From a virus, in the IMG/VR virus record IMGVR_UViG_3300020171_000030, positions 1 to 60,523 of that record: a stretch of 60,523 nt of DNA. One strand, given 5' to 3'. Below are positions 23,777 through 31,587 of the stretch, piece by piece. The notes beneath the pieces are model-generated. The model ran no database searches. It saw only the letters and a list, made by a program, of their open reading frames with translations, and was not told where the DNA came from. A program made the position numbers and the translations under genes. Positions within the stretch are counted from its first letter, which is position 1. Every line of letters starts with the position of its first letter.

Positions 23777-25353
23777 TTTATCATCTCCTTTGGCACCTTT
23801 CCTTTTGTACCTGAACCGAGTAATGTTGTTATTATTTCGTCTTTTTTATCTTTCCAGACCAAACTACCGACTTTAAGTTTCAGTTCTTTCGAGAGTTTCA
23901 TCAAACCGGCTTTGGTAAACTTCTCGAGATACTCTTTGGTTATCACGAATTGCTTTCCGATATTCAGGCTTGCCTCTTCTCCTAATTTCTCTAAAGTCTC
24001 TGTGGCATATTCATTGAGGTGGCTTAATGTAACTTCCTTGATTAACTCGATTAACTTTGAGTTGGTTAAGTTCTTTAACAGGTTGATATCTCGAGCCATA
24101 TAATTTTTAACAGGTTTATCTAATTTTAGGAACTCGGAGATACTATCACTATTGCTGTTCTCTAAATGAAATAACTGATGTAGCAATATACGGTTAATCT
24201 GAATATCTTTAGCGTTCTCTTTCAACCCTTTGATGAAGAAATCGCGTTTAAAAAAGTCAGTCCTATTCGCTTTCTGCCTGGTTTCATATTGGATAGAGGC
24301 ATCTTTCTCTGGATTTCCTGTTTTAGGCAATGAGGTAGCACGGCGTTCAACTGCTTTTGCTTTGCGTAACGACCTCTTGAAGCAATCAGCGTTTAAGCAT
24401 ACCGGTTTTACTTGGCCAGCAGGGCCGATGATAAATGCGAAAGTAGGGCAGGTTACATTACATTCCGTTGTAAACTTCTCTTTATCGAAACCTTGCGCTT
24501 CATATCCGGTAAAGTCAACTAACTCTTTCATCGCTTCATACTCTTTAGAACCATACGAAGGCTCATCTTTGACTACGATTACTTTTTTCCCGGACTTCTT
24601 TAACTCTGCTTCTTTAACTTTCTGAAACTCAGATATCTTTTTGAAATAACAATCAGCGTTTAAACATTTTCCGTCAAGAGAATTATCCCTGTCAAAGAGG
24701 TCTTTCATCAAAGAGCCGTTGAAAGCGCATTTAGTGCAATCTTTCTTGTCAAAACATGCAGACTCAATACGTTGCGAATAATGGCTAAGTTCCCCTTCCG
24801 CTCTGGTAGGTGAATATTTATACTTTTTAATGTCGTTAGCTAACGCTTTCTGAAATTTTGGAGACTGTATCCGCGTCAACACAAACCCGTGTTCTTCAGA
24901 GATTTCGCTTTTCTTAATCATCTCCTTTACTTCTTCGCATAGAGTAAGTAACGCTAATATCCTGCGGATCCTGTATTCCGGCTTTCCTGTGATTACCATT
25001 ATATCCTTGACTGTAAAATCGTCGCCTAATGCCTTATAAGCTAACGCTTCATCAATGGCATTCAAATCTTCCCTTTGCAGATTAGCAACTAACTGATATT
25101 CAATGCGGTCATCTTTTTCAATATCAATGGAGATAACCGGCACTTCTTTTAACTCCGCATATTTCGCGGCGTGAAATCTGCGATAGCCGTCAAGCAAGTC
25201 AAATTTTCCGCCATTTGCTCTGACTAATAACGGTTGCAATATCCCTTTTTCTTTGATAGATTCAATTAAACTGGATAAAGATTCTTTGGTAATATCTTTC
25301 CTGATATTCTCGCCAGTAGAAATCTGGTCTATTTTTATTGTCTGTAAGTTCAT
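23773..25353 (-). CDS. ParB/Spo0J-like protein with two zinc-type Cys clusters
   Basis: 526 aa. Residues 1-90 are the ParB N-terminal domain (ENIRKD, LLDGYRRFHAAK, VANLQRED), followed by a helix-turn-helix region (FTVKDIMVITGKPEYRIRRI). Two Cys clusters follow: CFDKKDCTKC with CLNADC, and ECNVTCPTF with CLNADC again. Chromosome partition proteins use this fold, but similar phage and plasmid proteins also act as nucleases or regulators; there is no ParA gene here. The last third is helical. Confidence 0.8.
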   Translation of the reverse strand: MNLQTIKIDQISTGENIRKDITKESLSSLIESIKEKGILQPLLVRANGGKFDLLDGYRRFHAAKYAELKEVPVISIDIEKDDRIEYQLVANLQREDLNAIDEALAYKALGDDFTVKDIMVITGKPEYRIRRILALLTLCEEVKEMIKKSEISEEHGFVLTRIQSPKFQKALANDIKKYKYSPTRAEGELSHYSQRIESACFDKKDCTKCAFNGSLMKDLFDRDNSLDGKCLNADCYFKKISEFQKVKEAELKKSGKKVIVVKDEPSYGSKEYEAMKELVDFTGYEAQGFDKEKFTTECNVTCPTFAFIIGPAGQVKPVCLNADCFKRSLRKAKAVERRATSLPKTGNPEKDASIQYETRQKANRTDFFKRDFFIKGLKENAKDIQINRILLHQLFHLENSNSDSISEFLKLDKPVKNYMARDINLLKNLTNSKLIELIKEVTLSHLNEYATETLEKLGEEASLNIGKQFVITKEYLEKFTKAGLMKLSKELKLKVGSLVWKDKKDEIITTLLGSGTKGKVPKEMIK

Positions 25354-25355
25354 TT

Positions 25356-25544
25356 TTACTTCTCCTTTTCAGTTATAGTTAATTTTATATCTCTACCACT
25401 TATTACTTTACAAAAATCTTGTTTGATGTAAATCTTAGTTGGATGGAAATCCGGAGGATTTTTTCTATCCTTCATCATAAAGGTATAAAAATTCTTTGTC
25501 TGTCCGGATAATTCAAAATCTGCTTCAAATAATGGCTTTTTCAC
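25356..25544 (-). CDS. Hypothetical small protein
   Basis: 62 aa: FEADFELSGQTKNFYTFMMK, a beta-rich single-domain pattern similar to small phage proteins that carry a DPPDFHPTKIYI segment. It directly precedes the ParB-like gene. SD ggaggtg. Function unknown. Confidence 0.5.
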   Translation of the reverse strand: MKKPLFEADFELSGQTKNFYTFMMKDRKNPPDFHPTKIYIKQDFCKVISGRDIKLTITEKEK

Positions 25545-25562
25545 TTATCTCACCTCCTTTAT

Positions 25563-25703
25563 TTAAGTGTTATTTTCCAAGAAGATATCAATTACTTCAA
25601 TAAGTTTTTCTTTTTGAAAATAAATGGTAACTTCTTTTGTTTTTAGATAAACTACTTTACCGTCAAACTTTATCCCAATAGTTACTTTTTTATTCTCTGC
25701 CAT
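25563..25703 (-). CDS. 46-residue hypothetical protein
   Basis: Begins MAENKKVTIGIKFDGKVVYL. Charged and beta-rich. No strong SD (aaaagaaga). It fills the gap between two better supported genes in frame with operon direction, so it is likely real but unassigned. Confidence 0.45.
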   Translation of the reverse strand: MAENKKVTIGIKFDGKVVYLKTKEVTIYFQKEKLIEVIDIFLENNT

Positions 25704-25719
25704 AGTCTTTTATCTTCTT

Positions 25720-25992
25720 TTACGCTTCGAACTCAATATCAAAATCCTTGTTTACCGGCAGTATTGCGATAGTGTCAAATTTGAATCGCTGATACTTTTG
25801 TAAAGCGATTCGTTCTGGATATAATTCAAGCATTATCGCTAAAGCGAGTTGAGCGCAGCCGGAACCTAAATATCCATGACTGAAGCCATCCGGCGAGTGG
25901 TTATAAACTTTTTGACTTCTCTGTGGAGATAATTCTACTTCATCCATAAAATATCTTCTTGAGGCGGATTCGCCCCGTAATCGGTGCATCAT
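25720..25992 (-). CDS. DUF6166-like protein
   Basis: 90 aa from the ATG at 25992, eight bases after SD ggaggtg (an in-frame GTG lies inside the SD). The segment SPDGFSHGYLGSGCAQLALA matches the DUF6166 pattern, common in phages and mobile elements. Its function is unknown. Confidence 0.65.
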   Translation of the reverse strand: MMHRLRGESASRRYFMDEVELSPQRSQKVYNHSPDGFSHGYLGSGCAQLALAIMLELYPERIALQKYQRFKFDTIAILPVNKDFDIEFEA

Positions 25993-26005
25993 CTTTATCA
26001 CCTCC

Positions 26006-26446
26006 TTAATTGACTATATACTTTATTGCCTCATCTAAAACACTTCGGACTTTTTGTGTATTTTCTGCATACCACTTATTAAGCAGTTTATTTTTTTTGT
26101 ATTCAGGCGTAGTAACTACATAACCAATATCTATCTTTCTTCTCTCTTTGTTTCTGTAAAAGAAATGATAAGCGATGACTGATTTTGTCTTTGCATACTT
26201 TCTTATCCAATCTTTTACATACCCAGGCACATCTTTTAACAGCCAGTTTAAATCGTATTCCTGCAGATGACCTTTCGGATTTGTAAAGCCGTTGCATTCT
26301 GTTTCGTTATACGGCCTGATAAATCCGCTGTATTGAGTATCAGCAATGACATTTCCGGTAGAGATACAATTAGTCTGCCGGTTAAAAGTCTTGTGGTCGC
26401 TTTCAAATAACATTTTATTCCCATTTATCCACTTTATTTTCTTCAT
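26006..26446 (-). CDS. Hypothetical protein
   Basis: 146 aa, basic and aromatic, with YFFRNKERRKIDIGYVV-like beta strands and a helical end. No recognised domain. Only two bases separate it from the next start upstream, consistent with the operon. Confidence 0.5.
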   Translation of the reverse strand: MKKIKWINGNKMLFESDHKTFNRQTNCISTGNVIADTQYSGFIRPYNETECNGFTNPKGHLQEYDLNWLLKDVPGYVKDWIRKYAKTKSVIAYHFFYRNKERRKIDIGYVVTTPEYKKNKLLNKWYAENTQKVRSVLDEAIKYIVN

Positions 26447-26448
26447 CT

Positions 26449-26649
26449 TTATTTCTCCTGAATATAATTATTGATCTCTTGATGAATTGTTTCAAAGTCA
26501 TTTAACTTTTCTAATTCATTAAGAAAATCTACACTAAATAAATCACAAGTTGATAAATCAAAAAAGGCTATTCCTGCCTCAATATCTTTCTTATTCTTTT
26601 CATACCAGATGTCTAGCAACTTCTTCTGCTTTGCATTTAGTCTTCGCAT
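26449..26649 (-). CDS. Hypothetical small helical protein
   Basis: 66 aa, MRRLNAKQKKLLDIWYEKNK then acidic helices. SD ggaggtaag decides the start, which lies 50 bases inside the upstream gene. This long overlap in another frame is unusual. Confidence 0.5.
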   Translation of the reverse strand: MRRLNAKQKKLLDIWYEKNKKDIEAGIAFFDLSTCDLFSVDFLNELEKLNDFETIHQEINNYIQEK

Positions 26650-26839
26650 TTTTTCTTACCTCCTTCATAATTTTAAGCGCGAGATTTCTCGCCGCTTGTA
26701 AATCATAAATAGAAAATTGACTTGCGTTGCGGCCTTCTCTTTCAGTAGTTTCATAAGCTTCATATATATCCGGCGCTTCAATAGTTGATACACCATGAAA
26801 CTCTCCATAACAACTTTCAACTACGATATATTTACACAT
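26600..26839 (-). CDS. Hypothetical small protein
   Basis: 79 aa with VVESCYGEFHGVSTIEAPDI, then a helical Lys-rich tail (KIMKEVRKNAKTKCKAEEVA). The N-terminal beta strands resemble other short phage proteins with an EAPDIYEAYE motif (compare DAPDENTAQNIAEED at 29635). It overlaps both neighbours. Confidence 0.5.
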   Translation of the reverse strand: MCKYIVVESCYGEFHGVSTIEAPDIYEAYETTEREGRNASQFSIYDLQAARNLALKIMKEVRKNAKTKCKAEEVARHLV

Positions 26840-26997
26840 TTATACATCTCCTTGTATTTGTCGTAATTTTTCATTATATCTAAACATTCTTCCTCTGTAA
26901 GACCACTGAGTGCCATAACTGTTTTAACCGCAAACATATTAGTCTTACCACTCTGTCTAACATCTTCATAACTTTGAAACTTTTCTTTAGTAATCAT
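26821..26997 (-). CDS. Hypothetical small protein
   Basis: 58 aa beginning MITKEKFQSYEDVRQSGKTN, with VKTVMALSGLTEEECLDIMK, an amphipathic helix that recalls small phage proteins of the MxxYExVRxSGxxNM type. SD ggaggtg is strong. It overlaps the next gene by 19 bases. Confidence 0.55.
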   Translation of the reverse strand: MITKEKFQSYEDVRQSGKTNMFAVKTVMALSGLTEEECLDIMKNYDKYKEMYKCVNIS

Positions 26998-27003
26998 TCT
27001 TTA

Positions 27004-27159
27004 TCACCTCCTCTCAAGTATTTTAATATTGGCTTCAAAGCCAGTTCCGTGATTACGCCTCCACCATTGGAGAAACTCATAATCATTGCAGGTTTTCATA
27101 TCATAGTTCTTTTTCATTCTGTTCAAGACGCTTCTTTTGACAGTGTATTGCCTTTCCAT
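27004..27159 (-). CDS. 51-residue basic protein
   Basis: Begins MERQYTVKRSVLNRMKKNYD and has DYEFLQWWRRNHGTGFE. Basic and aromatic, possibly nucleic-acid binding. SD ggaggtg is present and its stop lies seven bases before the next start. Confidence 0.5.
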   Translation of the reverse strand: MERQYTVKRSVLNRMKKNYDMKTCNDYEFLQWWRRNHGTGFEANIKILERR

Positions 27160-27162
27160 TTC

Positions 27163-27438
27163 TTAATCACCTCCAAACCTTTCATTATCATAGATAATTC
27201 TCCGGCCAGATAATTTAAGTTCTTCTAACTTTGCATTGAGGTCGCCATCAAAATGTTCCATATAAGGTTGAACTCCAAACCCTAATACCACTTCAATCCC
27301 GCACTCCGGACACTTCCAGAGATCTGCAAACCAAAGTTTATAAATCTCAGTATTGTTGTGCATCATCTCTGCGACTATCACGCCGTTATGTTCTGGTTTT
27401 AATTCAACTTCGCATTTAGCGCATACGCTTTTTGGCAT
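27163..27438 (-). CDS. Zinc-ribbon protein
   Basis: 91 aa. N-terminal CAKCEVELKPEHNG and a second pair KCPECGIEVVLGFG form a zinc ribbon interrupted by beta strands. This arrangement is typical of small phage proteins with CxxC ... LWKCPECG. Function unknown. Confidence 0.6.
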   Translation of the reverse strand: MPKSVCAKCEVELKPEHNGVIVAEMMHNNTEIYKLWFADLWKCPECGIEVVLGFGVQPYMEHFDGDLNAKLEELKLSGRRIIYDNERFGGD

Positions 27439-27441
27439 TAT

Positions 27442-27720
27442 TCACCTCCTTTCTGCTTTTGCAACTGCTTGTTCAATCTTATGCATAGTTACACTAGGAA
27501 ACCACGGCTCTGCTCTATAACCTGAAAGCACACTGTATATTTCTTTACATACACTCAATAATTCTTCTCTTTGTAAATTAGCAAATATCTCTCCATAGTT
27601 GAAAAAAGAATCTATATCTTGTTCAGATAACCACTTTTCAAAATCATCTACCATAACATCTTTAGTTCCTATAAATTGTTCTGCATGCTTTTCCATTAGA
27701 AAATCTTCAAACTTCTGCAT
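27442..27720 (-). CDS. Hypothetical acidic helical protein
   Basis: 92 aa, MQKFEDFLMEKHAEQFIGTK, with DDFEKWLSEQDIDSFFNYGE, a pattern seen in small phage proteins of unknown role. No SD problem; it adjoins the next gene directly. Confidence 0.5.
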   Translation of the reverse strand: MQKFEDFLMEKHAEQFIGTKDVMVDDFEKWLSEQDIDSFFNYGEIFANLQREELLSVCKEIYSVLSGYRAEPWFPSVTMHKIEQAVAKAERR

Positions 27721-27897
27721 TTATATCCTTTCCTTCCAATAAGTGCTTAATCTCATTTCATCATCTATTTTTGTTTTTTCTTCGAAGATAATTACCTGAA
27801 TTTTATACATAGATAACGGCATGCTTGACCGAGAGAATCTCCAGTTGAAATAATTAAGTATCATCTTCTTCAAACTTTCTTTAAATATTTCTCGCAT
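27721..27897 (-). CDS. Hypothetical small basic protein
   Basis: 58 aa from the ATG at 27897 (MREIFKESLKKMILNYFNWR) after SD aaaggaaa. The frame extends further upstream but would run through the tRNA gene, so the shorter start is preferred. Amphipathic and basic. Confidence 0.5.
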   Translation of the reverse strand: MREIFKESLKKMILNYFNWRFSRSSMPLSMYKIQVIIFEEKTKIDDEMRLSTYWKERI

Positions 27898-27918
27898 ATA
27901 ATTTCCTTTTTTATAAAG

Positions 27919-27999
27919 TGCCGGAGCTCTGAATCGAACAGAGTTACTTAACACTCATACGATTGAGTGAGTGCCTTTAACCAATTAGGCTACTCCGGC
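27919..27999 (-). tRNA. tRNA or tRNA-like gene, tentatively Thr (anticodon CGT)
   Basis: Acceptor stem GCCGGAG with CTCCGGC and discriminator A; D arm GCCT/AGGC; T arm CTCTG-TTCGATT-CAGAG, all perfect. The anticodon arm is odd: CACTC/GAGTG closes an 8-base loop AATCGTAT, three bases (not one) link it to the D arm, and the variable region has 8 bases. Taking T33 and A37 as canonical gives anticodon CGT. At 81 bases it is long for a class I tRNA. No CCA is encoded. The isotype is uncertain. Confidence 0.65.
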
Positions 28000-28013
28000 A
28001 GTTTTTTTAAAGA

Positions 28014-28178
28014 TTATTCAACTATATCTTTCGGTCTTACTAAAACTTCATTATAACAACTGTTCGGCGGATCTATCTTGTTGATTATAATTTTGTAAAG
28101 AGTTTCTTTTTCGCCAATGATAATCTCTTTGACTCTGCCATGTATCATTACATCGGCGCCGACTTTAACCTCAATCAT
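28014..28178 (-). CDS. 54-residue hypothetical protein
   Basis: Begins MIEVKVGADVMIHGRVKEII, then IGEKETLYKIIINK. The pattern (short beta barrel with a G-V-EI turn) resembles small phage proteins that bind nothing known. SD aaggagat is strong, and the start overlaps the upstream stop by eight bases. Confidence 0.55.
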   Translation of the reverse strand: MIEVKVGADVMIHGRVKEIIIGEKETLYKIIINKIDPPNSCYNEVLVRPKDIVE

Positions 28179-28581
28179 GTAAAATCTCCTTTTTTTTCGG
28201 TTCTATAAAAGCTACACCGGACAGATGCAACTTTTCGAGAACTGGTTTTATTTTTAACAAATACTCTTTTAATCCTGTAAGGTCTTTAATAGACTTATTT
28301 ACTAACGCCCTTATGAATAAGACCTTATCGCAAGTATGTTCATCGTATTGAAGTTCGCATCTTCTTGCGTTATTTTTATCACGCCAACCACAATTCGCGC
28401 CATCTTTTTCAGCATCTCTAATGGCTTGTTCGTTAAGCATTCCACAGTTATGATCTGAACAATGCCCAACATGTCTTGGAGTAATAGTATAAGGGTGTGG
28501 TTTGAAATTAACTGATTGTATATCTTCAAGTTTAAAATCTTTTGATTTTGGTGCTGGAAACTCTTTAAGTCTATCATCCAT
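28171..28581 (-). CDS. Hypothetical protein with Cys/His residues
   Basis: 136 aa from the ATG at 28581, SD ggggggc. The region HVGHCSDHNCGMLNEQAIRD and later NCGW, RCEL, HTCDK give several Cys/His, a likely metal site. A longer GTG-started form would overlap the previous stop. Function unknown. Confidence 0.55.
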   Translation of the reverse strand: MDDRLKEFPAPKSKDFKLEDIQSVNFKPHPYTITPRHVGHCSDHNCGMLNEQAIRDAEKDGANCGWRDKNNARRCELQYDEHTCDKVLFIRALVNKSIKDLTGLKEYLLKIKPVLEKLHLSGVAFIEPKKKEILHD

Positions 28582-28594
28582 ATTGCCCCCCTTT

Positions 28595-28945
28595 TTAATA
28601 TTCACTTGTTAAAAGTATTACTTTGTCAATGACATATAGCTTAAGATAATCCAGCGGAAAATCTGTATAGGGTATCCGCTGTTGCACTAATGCCTTTTTT
28701 CCGGTATCTTCACGCATTGTTATAACTGCGGCCCTCTTGTCTTCTTCTTCGTCTATGTTCAATTCCCAAAGTTGAAAAGGCACCTGATGATGTTTTGGCT
28801 GATAAGATGCAATAATATCCAAGAGCCAAAAACATTTGCCTTCAGTTGCAAGATAATGAACGCCGTCAGTAAGTTTTAGGCCGCAGAGATAACTGTAATA
28901 CTTTTCTGTGCCTGTAAACTGTTCTAAACTTTGCTCTGTTAACAT
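28595..28945 (-). CDS. DUF6876-like protein
   Basis: 116 aa. The order LEQFTGTEKYYSY, TDGVHYLATEGKCFWLLDII, PFQLWEL and YTDFPLDYLKLYVIDKVILL with final SEY follows the DUF6876 family found in phages and plasmids. Its function is unknown. SD ggaggtg. Confidence 0.65.
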   Translation of the reverse strand: MLTEQSLEQFTGTEKYYSYLCGLKLTDGVHYLATEGKCFWLLDIIASYQPKHHQVPFQLWELNIDEEEDKRAAVITMREDTGKKALVQQRIPYTDFPLDYLKLYVIDKVILLTSEY

Positions 28946-29021
28946 GTTTCACCTCCTTTCAGCATAGAACTGGGTTAAAAGATAAATTTAATCTTGACTT
29001 AACCATATTCTCCCTGAACTT

Positions 29022-29195
29022 TTATGCGTCAAAACCGCTTTGTTTAATATGGCTCTCGCATATTATTACCGGCCCTAAGATAAAGTGCTGCAAGATAATT
29101 TGCGGTATCTTTTTATCATTTAATTCCTTACCGCAGATAATACATTGATTATTATCCGCTCTATTGCGTAAAGTTTTCTCAAGGTTGATGTCCAC
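29022..29195 (-). CDS. Small zinc-binding protein with GTG start
   Basis: 57 aa, beginning MDINLEKTLRNRADNNQCII. CIICGKEL and a later CESHIK supply zinc ligands. The GTG sits 13 bases after SD aggaag and overlaps the previous gene. The helical start plus CxxC resembles short phage zinc proteins. Confidence 0.5.
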   Translation of the reverse strand: MDINLEKTLRNRADNNQCIICGKELNDKKIPQIILQHFILGPVIICESHIKQSGFDA

Positions 29196-29394
29196 TTTGT
29201 ATCACTTCCTTTCCACCTTCTATTTTTAAATCAGCGAAATTGAAATCCAGAACTTCTTCCTTTGTTTCACCCTTTAATACCCGCACTCCGCTTTCCCGGA
29301 TAGATAAAATATAATCTTCGCGAATAATATCAAGAGCGTCAACTTCTGACCTTTCTTCAACTCCTGTTTGTTTTGAAGTGAAAAAGACTCGCAT
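29179..29394 (-). CDS. Hypothetical small protein
   Basis: 71 aa, MRVFFTSKQTGVEERSEVDA, beta-rich with an acidic middle. Its DNA overlaps the next gene by 17 bases. SD aaggaga lies before the ATG. No family. Confidence 0.5.
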   Translation of the reverse strand: MRVFFTSKQTGVEERSEVDALDIIREDYILSIRESGVRVLKGETKEEVLDFNFADLKIEGGKEVIQSGHQP

Positions 29395-29406
29395 TGTTTC
29401 ATCTCC

Positions 29407-29631
29407 TTATTTAATTTCTATTTTATCTACTTCTGACGGCATATCATCTATCCAGATAAGCAGATTTTTAATGTCTTCAACAAATTTTTCTCTATTATCT
29501 TTATAGTTGATGTCCGAAAGCACATCATCCATATCTACATTGGCTTCAATAGTTATTTTTGCTCTTAAGCCCCAAATACCAACAGACATATCTCCTTTAT
29601 TACTTGCTTCTATCATTAATAATTTCTCCAT
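29407..29631 (-). CDS. Hypothetical small protein
   Basis: 74 aa, MEKLLMIEASNKGDMSVGIW, beta strands then an acidic helix (VEDIKNLLIWIDDMPSEVDK). SD ggaggtg precedes it. Function unknown. Confidence 0.5.
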   Translation of the reverse strand: MEKLLMIEASNKGDMSVGIWGLRAKITIEANVDMDDVLSDINYKDNREKFVEDIKNLLIWIDDMPSEVDKIEIK

Positions 29632-29634
29632 CTT

Positions 29635-29817
29635 TCACCTCCTTTTCAAATTAAGCCTTTTGATATAAAGGACATTTAAAATAAGGTTTGCCTTCATAAC
29701 ATTCATTATATAACGGAAATAATCTTCTTCCGCTATATTCTGCGCTGTGTTTTCATCTGGAGCGTCAACTATTTCTTCAAAACTTGCTAACGATATTTTA
29801 ACTTTAAACTTCGGCAT
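29635..29817 (-). CDS. Hypothetical small protein
   Basis: 60 aa, MPKFKVKISLASFEEIVDAP with DENTAQNIAEEDYFRYI, a pattern common to many short phage proteins (beta strand, DAP turn, helix). It overlaps the upstream gene by 14 bases. Function unknown. Confidence 0.5.
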   Translation of the reverse strand: MPKFKVKISLASFEEIVDAPDENTAQNIAEEDYFRYIMNVMKANLILNVLYIKRLNLKRR

Positions 29818-30016
29818 CTCTAACCTCCTTTTCTTTTCTAAATTGTGCGTATAAATTATCTAACTCAATTACATAATATCTTCTGGGATCTTCTTTTAAC
29901 CATCCTATAAACTCTTCAGCGTCTCCATACATCACAGGTCCAAACGCTACCATAGTCGTAGAGCAGTAAAAAACTTCATATTCATCATCTTTATCCCTTA
30001 TAATCCGGCAGCCCAT
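29804..30016 (-). CDS. Hypothetical small protein
   Basis: 70 aa, beginning MGCRIIRDKDDEYEVFYCST; a beta-rich front and helical LKEDPRRYYVIELDNLYAQF. The ATG overlaps the upstream TAA (TAATG). Function unknown. Confidence 0.5.
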   Translation of the reverse strand: MGCRIIRDKDDEYEVFYCSTTMVAFGPVMYGDAEEFIGWLKEDPRRYYVIELDNLYAQFRKEKEVRDAEV

Positions 30017-30195
30017 TATATCGCTCCCTCTATTGAGATAACCCTCATATCAGCTTTATTGCCTCTCAACTGTTCACTTTTATTAGCGTAAGCATCTGCT
30101 TCTGTAAATCTTTCAAAAAGTTTAATACCTCCATTTTCATTCTTTACAGCATCGAGATAACTGTCTTCATCTTTCCACCAGAGTATCATATACAT
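30016..30195 (-). CDS. 59-residue hypothetical protein
   Basis: Begins MYMILWWKDEDSYLDAVKNE; alternating beta strand and helix, with ERFTEADAYANKSEQL. SD aaaggaggtg is strong. Coupled to the next gene through TAATG. Function unknown. Confidence 0.55.
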   Translation of the reverse strand: MYMILWWKDEDSYLDAVKNENGGIKLFERFTEADAYANKSEQLRGNKADMRVISIEGAI

Positions 30196-30307
30196 AATCT
30201 CTCACCTCCTTTCGATAATGTTTAGAACGTGTCTTATACTCTTTGACTATCCCCATCGGATAGCCGAAAGATAATAAGTGGCGCTGGACTCTATTAAGTT
30301 TTTGCAT
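30167..30307 (-). CDS. 46-residue basic protein
   Basis: Begins MQKLNRVQRHLLSFGYPMGI and ends EVRDYVYDTLVER. Basic, possibly nucleic-acid binding. SD ggagatg precedes it, and the end overlaps the next gene by 29 bases. Confidence 0.45.
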   Translation of the reverse strand: MQKLNRVQRHLLSFGYPMGIVKEYKTRSKHYRKEVRDYVYDTLVER

Positions 30308-30318
30308 CTTTCATCTCC

Positions 30319-30597
30319 TTATAAACCGAAGTCGCACTCTATATTAGAGATACTAAATTTAGTCGGAGTTGATCTTGTCTGTTCTATCGCAGAAGCGCCT
30401 TGAATTTCAAGAAGTTTATCTTCTTCTCTTGCTTTCTTCAATACATCTGTCATTGTCGGAAAGTCTCCAGACATATCTCTGCCTGAAATTCTTCCTGCCT
30501 TTTGCCAACCTAGTGGAGATAGCTTTTCTTCGGCAAGAATTTTACTGCCTGTTGAATAACAAATCTTATTGTCTTTAACGAATAGTGTCATTCGCAT
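30319..30597 (-). CDS. Hypothetical protein
   Basis: 92 aa. MRMTLFVKDNKICYSTGSKI, with a basic middle and a beta-rich end. The true start may be the third codon (MTLFV). It overlaps the upstream gene by 23 bases. Function unknown. Confidence 0.5.
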   Translation of the reverse strand: MRMTLFVKDNKICYSTGSKILAEEKLSPLGWQKAGRISGRDMSGDFPTMTDVLKKAREEDKLLEIQGASAIEQTRSTPTKFSISNIECDFGL

Positions 30598-30745
30598 TTA
30601 TCATCTCCTGGGATAAGTTTCTCATCTCTTCCTTTAATTCTTCTGTAAAATCCGCTTTCTCCAAGCACTTTAAAGTCCCAGATAATTCTTTAATCAGGAA
30701 CTTTGCGTGGCGTGTTAACGGCCTTTCGTCTTTTGTAGAGTTCAT
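30575..30745 (-). CDS. 56-residue helical protein
   Basis: Begins MNSTKDERPLTRHAKFLIKE and is helical, with LEKADFTEELKEEMRNLSQE. The ATG overlaps the upstream stop (ATGA). Function unknown. Confidence 0.5.
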   Translation of the reverse strand: MNSTKDERPLTRHAKFLIKELSGTLKCLEKADFTEELKEEMRNLSQEMINANDTIR

Positions 30746-31032
30746 TTACTTGCCTCCTTCAATACCTTTTTTACTTCTCGAGCTCTATCTCCTCGCCAAT
30801 ACGAAAGATTTGAAAGCACATATAATATCTGCACTCTCATCTCTTCACCGATCATCATCTTACCTGTCTTTTCGTGGGCAATGCCTACGAAACCTGAATT
30901 CTCTCCAGAGATAATTACTGCATTGTGGCTATCTCCGAGTTCTAAAGCGGCCTGAGCGTATTCTTTGGCATATTCAGTGAAGCCGCCTTGCGCTTCATTG
31001 ACTACTGCCTCTAATGCTTCTTTGAGTTCCAT
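30742..31032 (-). CDS. Hypothetical protein
   Basis: 96 aa, MELKEALEAVVNEAQGGFTE with helices, a short beta hairpin (NAVIISGENSGFVGIAHE) and a second helical half. Resembles phage proteins of about 90-100 aa carrying AEEYAKAALELGGS-like segments. Function unknown. Confidence 0.5.
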   Translation of the reverse strand: MELKEALEAVVNEAQGGFTEYAKEYAQAALELGDSHNAVIISGENSGFVGIAHEKTGKMMIGEEMRVQILYVLSNLSYWRGDRAREVKKVLKEASK

Positions 31033-31034
31033 AT

Positions 31035-31199
31035 TTACTCCTTTTCATATCCGTCAAACCAGATAACATTGCCCTGAGAGTCTTTTTTATGTGTATCTTC
31101 TCTTTGACAATGTCTTTGTGCTTCTTCAAGAGATAACCCGCGTTGAATAACTCTTTGATTTCCTTTAAACTTAAATCTAATTATCTTATATGTTTCCAT
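31035..31199 (-). CDS. Conserved phage hypothetical protein
   Basis: 54 aa: METYKIIRFKFKGNQRVIQR, then GLSLEEAQRHCQREDTHKKD and a WFDGYEKE end. This pattern (YKI.RF......I..GL.LEEAQ.HC...DT) is widespread in phages and megaphage-like genomes, function unknown. SD ggaggc is good. Confidence 0.65.
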   Translation of the reverse strand: METYKIIRFKFKGNQRVIQRGLSLEEAQRHCQREDTHKKDSQGNVIWFDGYEKE

Positions 31200-31208
31200 A
31201 TTGCCTCC

Positions 31209-31523
31209 TTATCTTGCTGGAACTGGCAAACCTTCGTTAATCTTTTCCTGCCGGCATCTCTCTAAATTCTTGATTAGCCAGTCAGATAATACATCTGCGT
31301 CTTTTAACGCTTCAGGAATAACGCTATTCCCTGTTGTAAAGTCGCAGAACTTCTGAATAACTATGCCAACTAAGATCCAAGAATTTTCCGTCTTCGGATT
31401 CTTGAAACCTCCACAAAGCCTCTTAAACATACCAAATGCCTGAGGCCTTACAGCGCAGAATAATTCTAAGTCTTTAACCGGCTCGCTGCCTTCAATGATA
31501 CTCCAAACTGTTTTGTCTTCCAT
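31209..31523 (-). CDS. Hypothetical protein
   Basis: 104 aa from the ATG at 31523, seven bases after SD ggaggtg (the upstream in-frame GTG lies within the SD). Helical, with ESWILVGIVIQKFCDF-like hydrophobic centre. No family recognised. Confidence 0.5.
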   Translation of the reverse strand: MEDKTVWSIIEGSEPVKDLELFCAVRPQAFGMFKRLCGGFKNPKTENSWILVGIVIQKFCDFTTGNSVIPEALKDADVLSDWLIKNLERCRQEKINEGLPVPAR

Positions 31524-31587
31524 CTTTCTCACCTCCTCTCTTAAAATGTTTTTTGTTCTGAGATAAACTCATCAGGGCAAAGTGCCG

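Noticed and set aside
23773-25353. Plasmid-type partition locus
   Set aside because: Only a ParB-like protein is found; no ParA, no clear parS.
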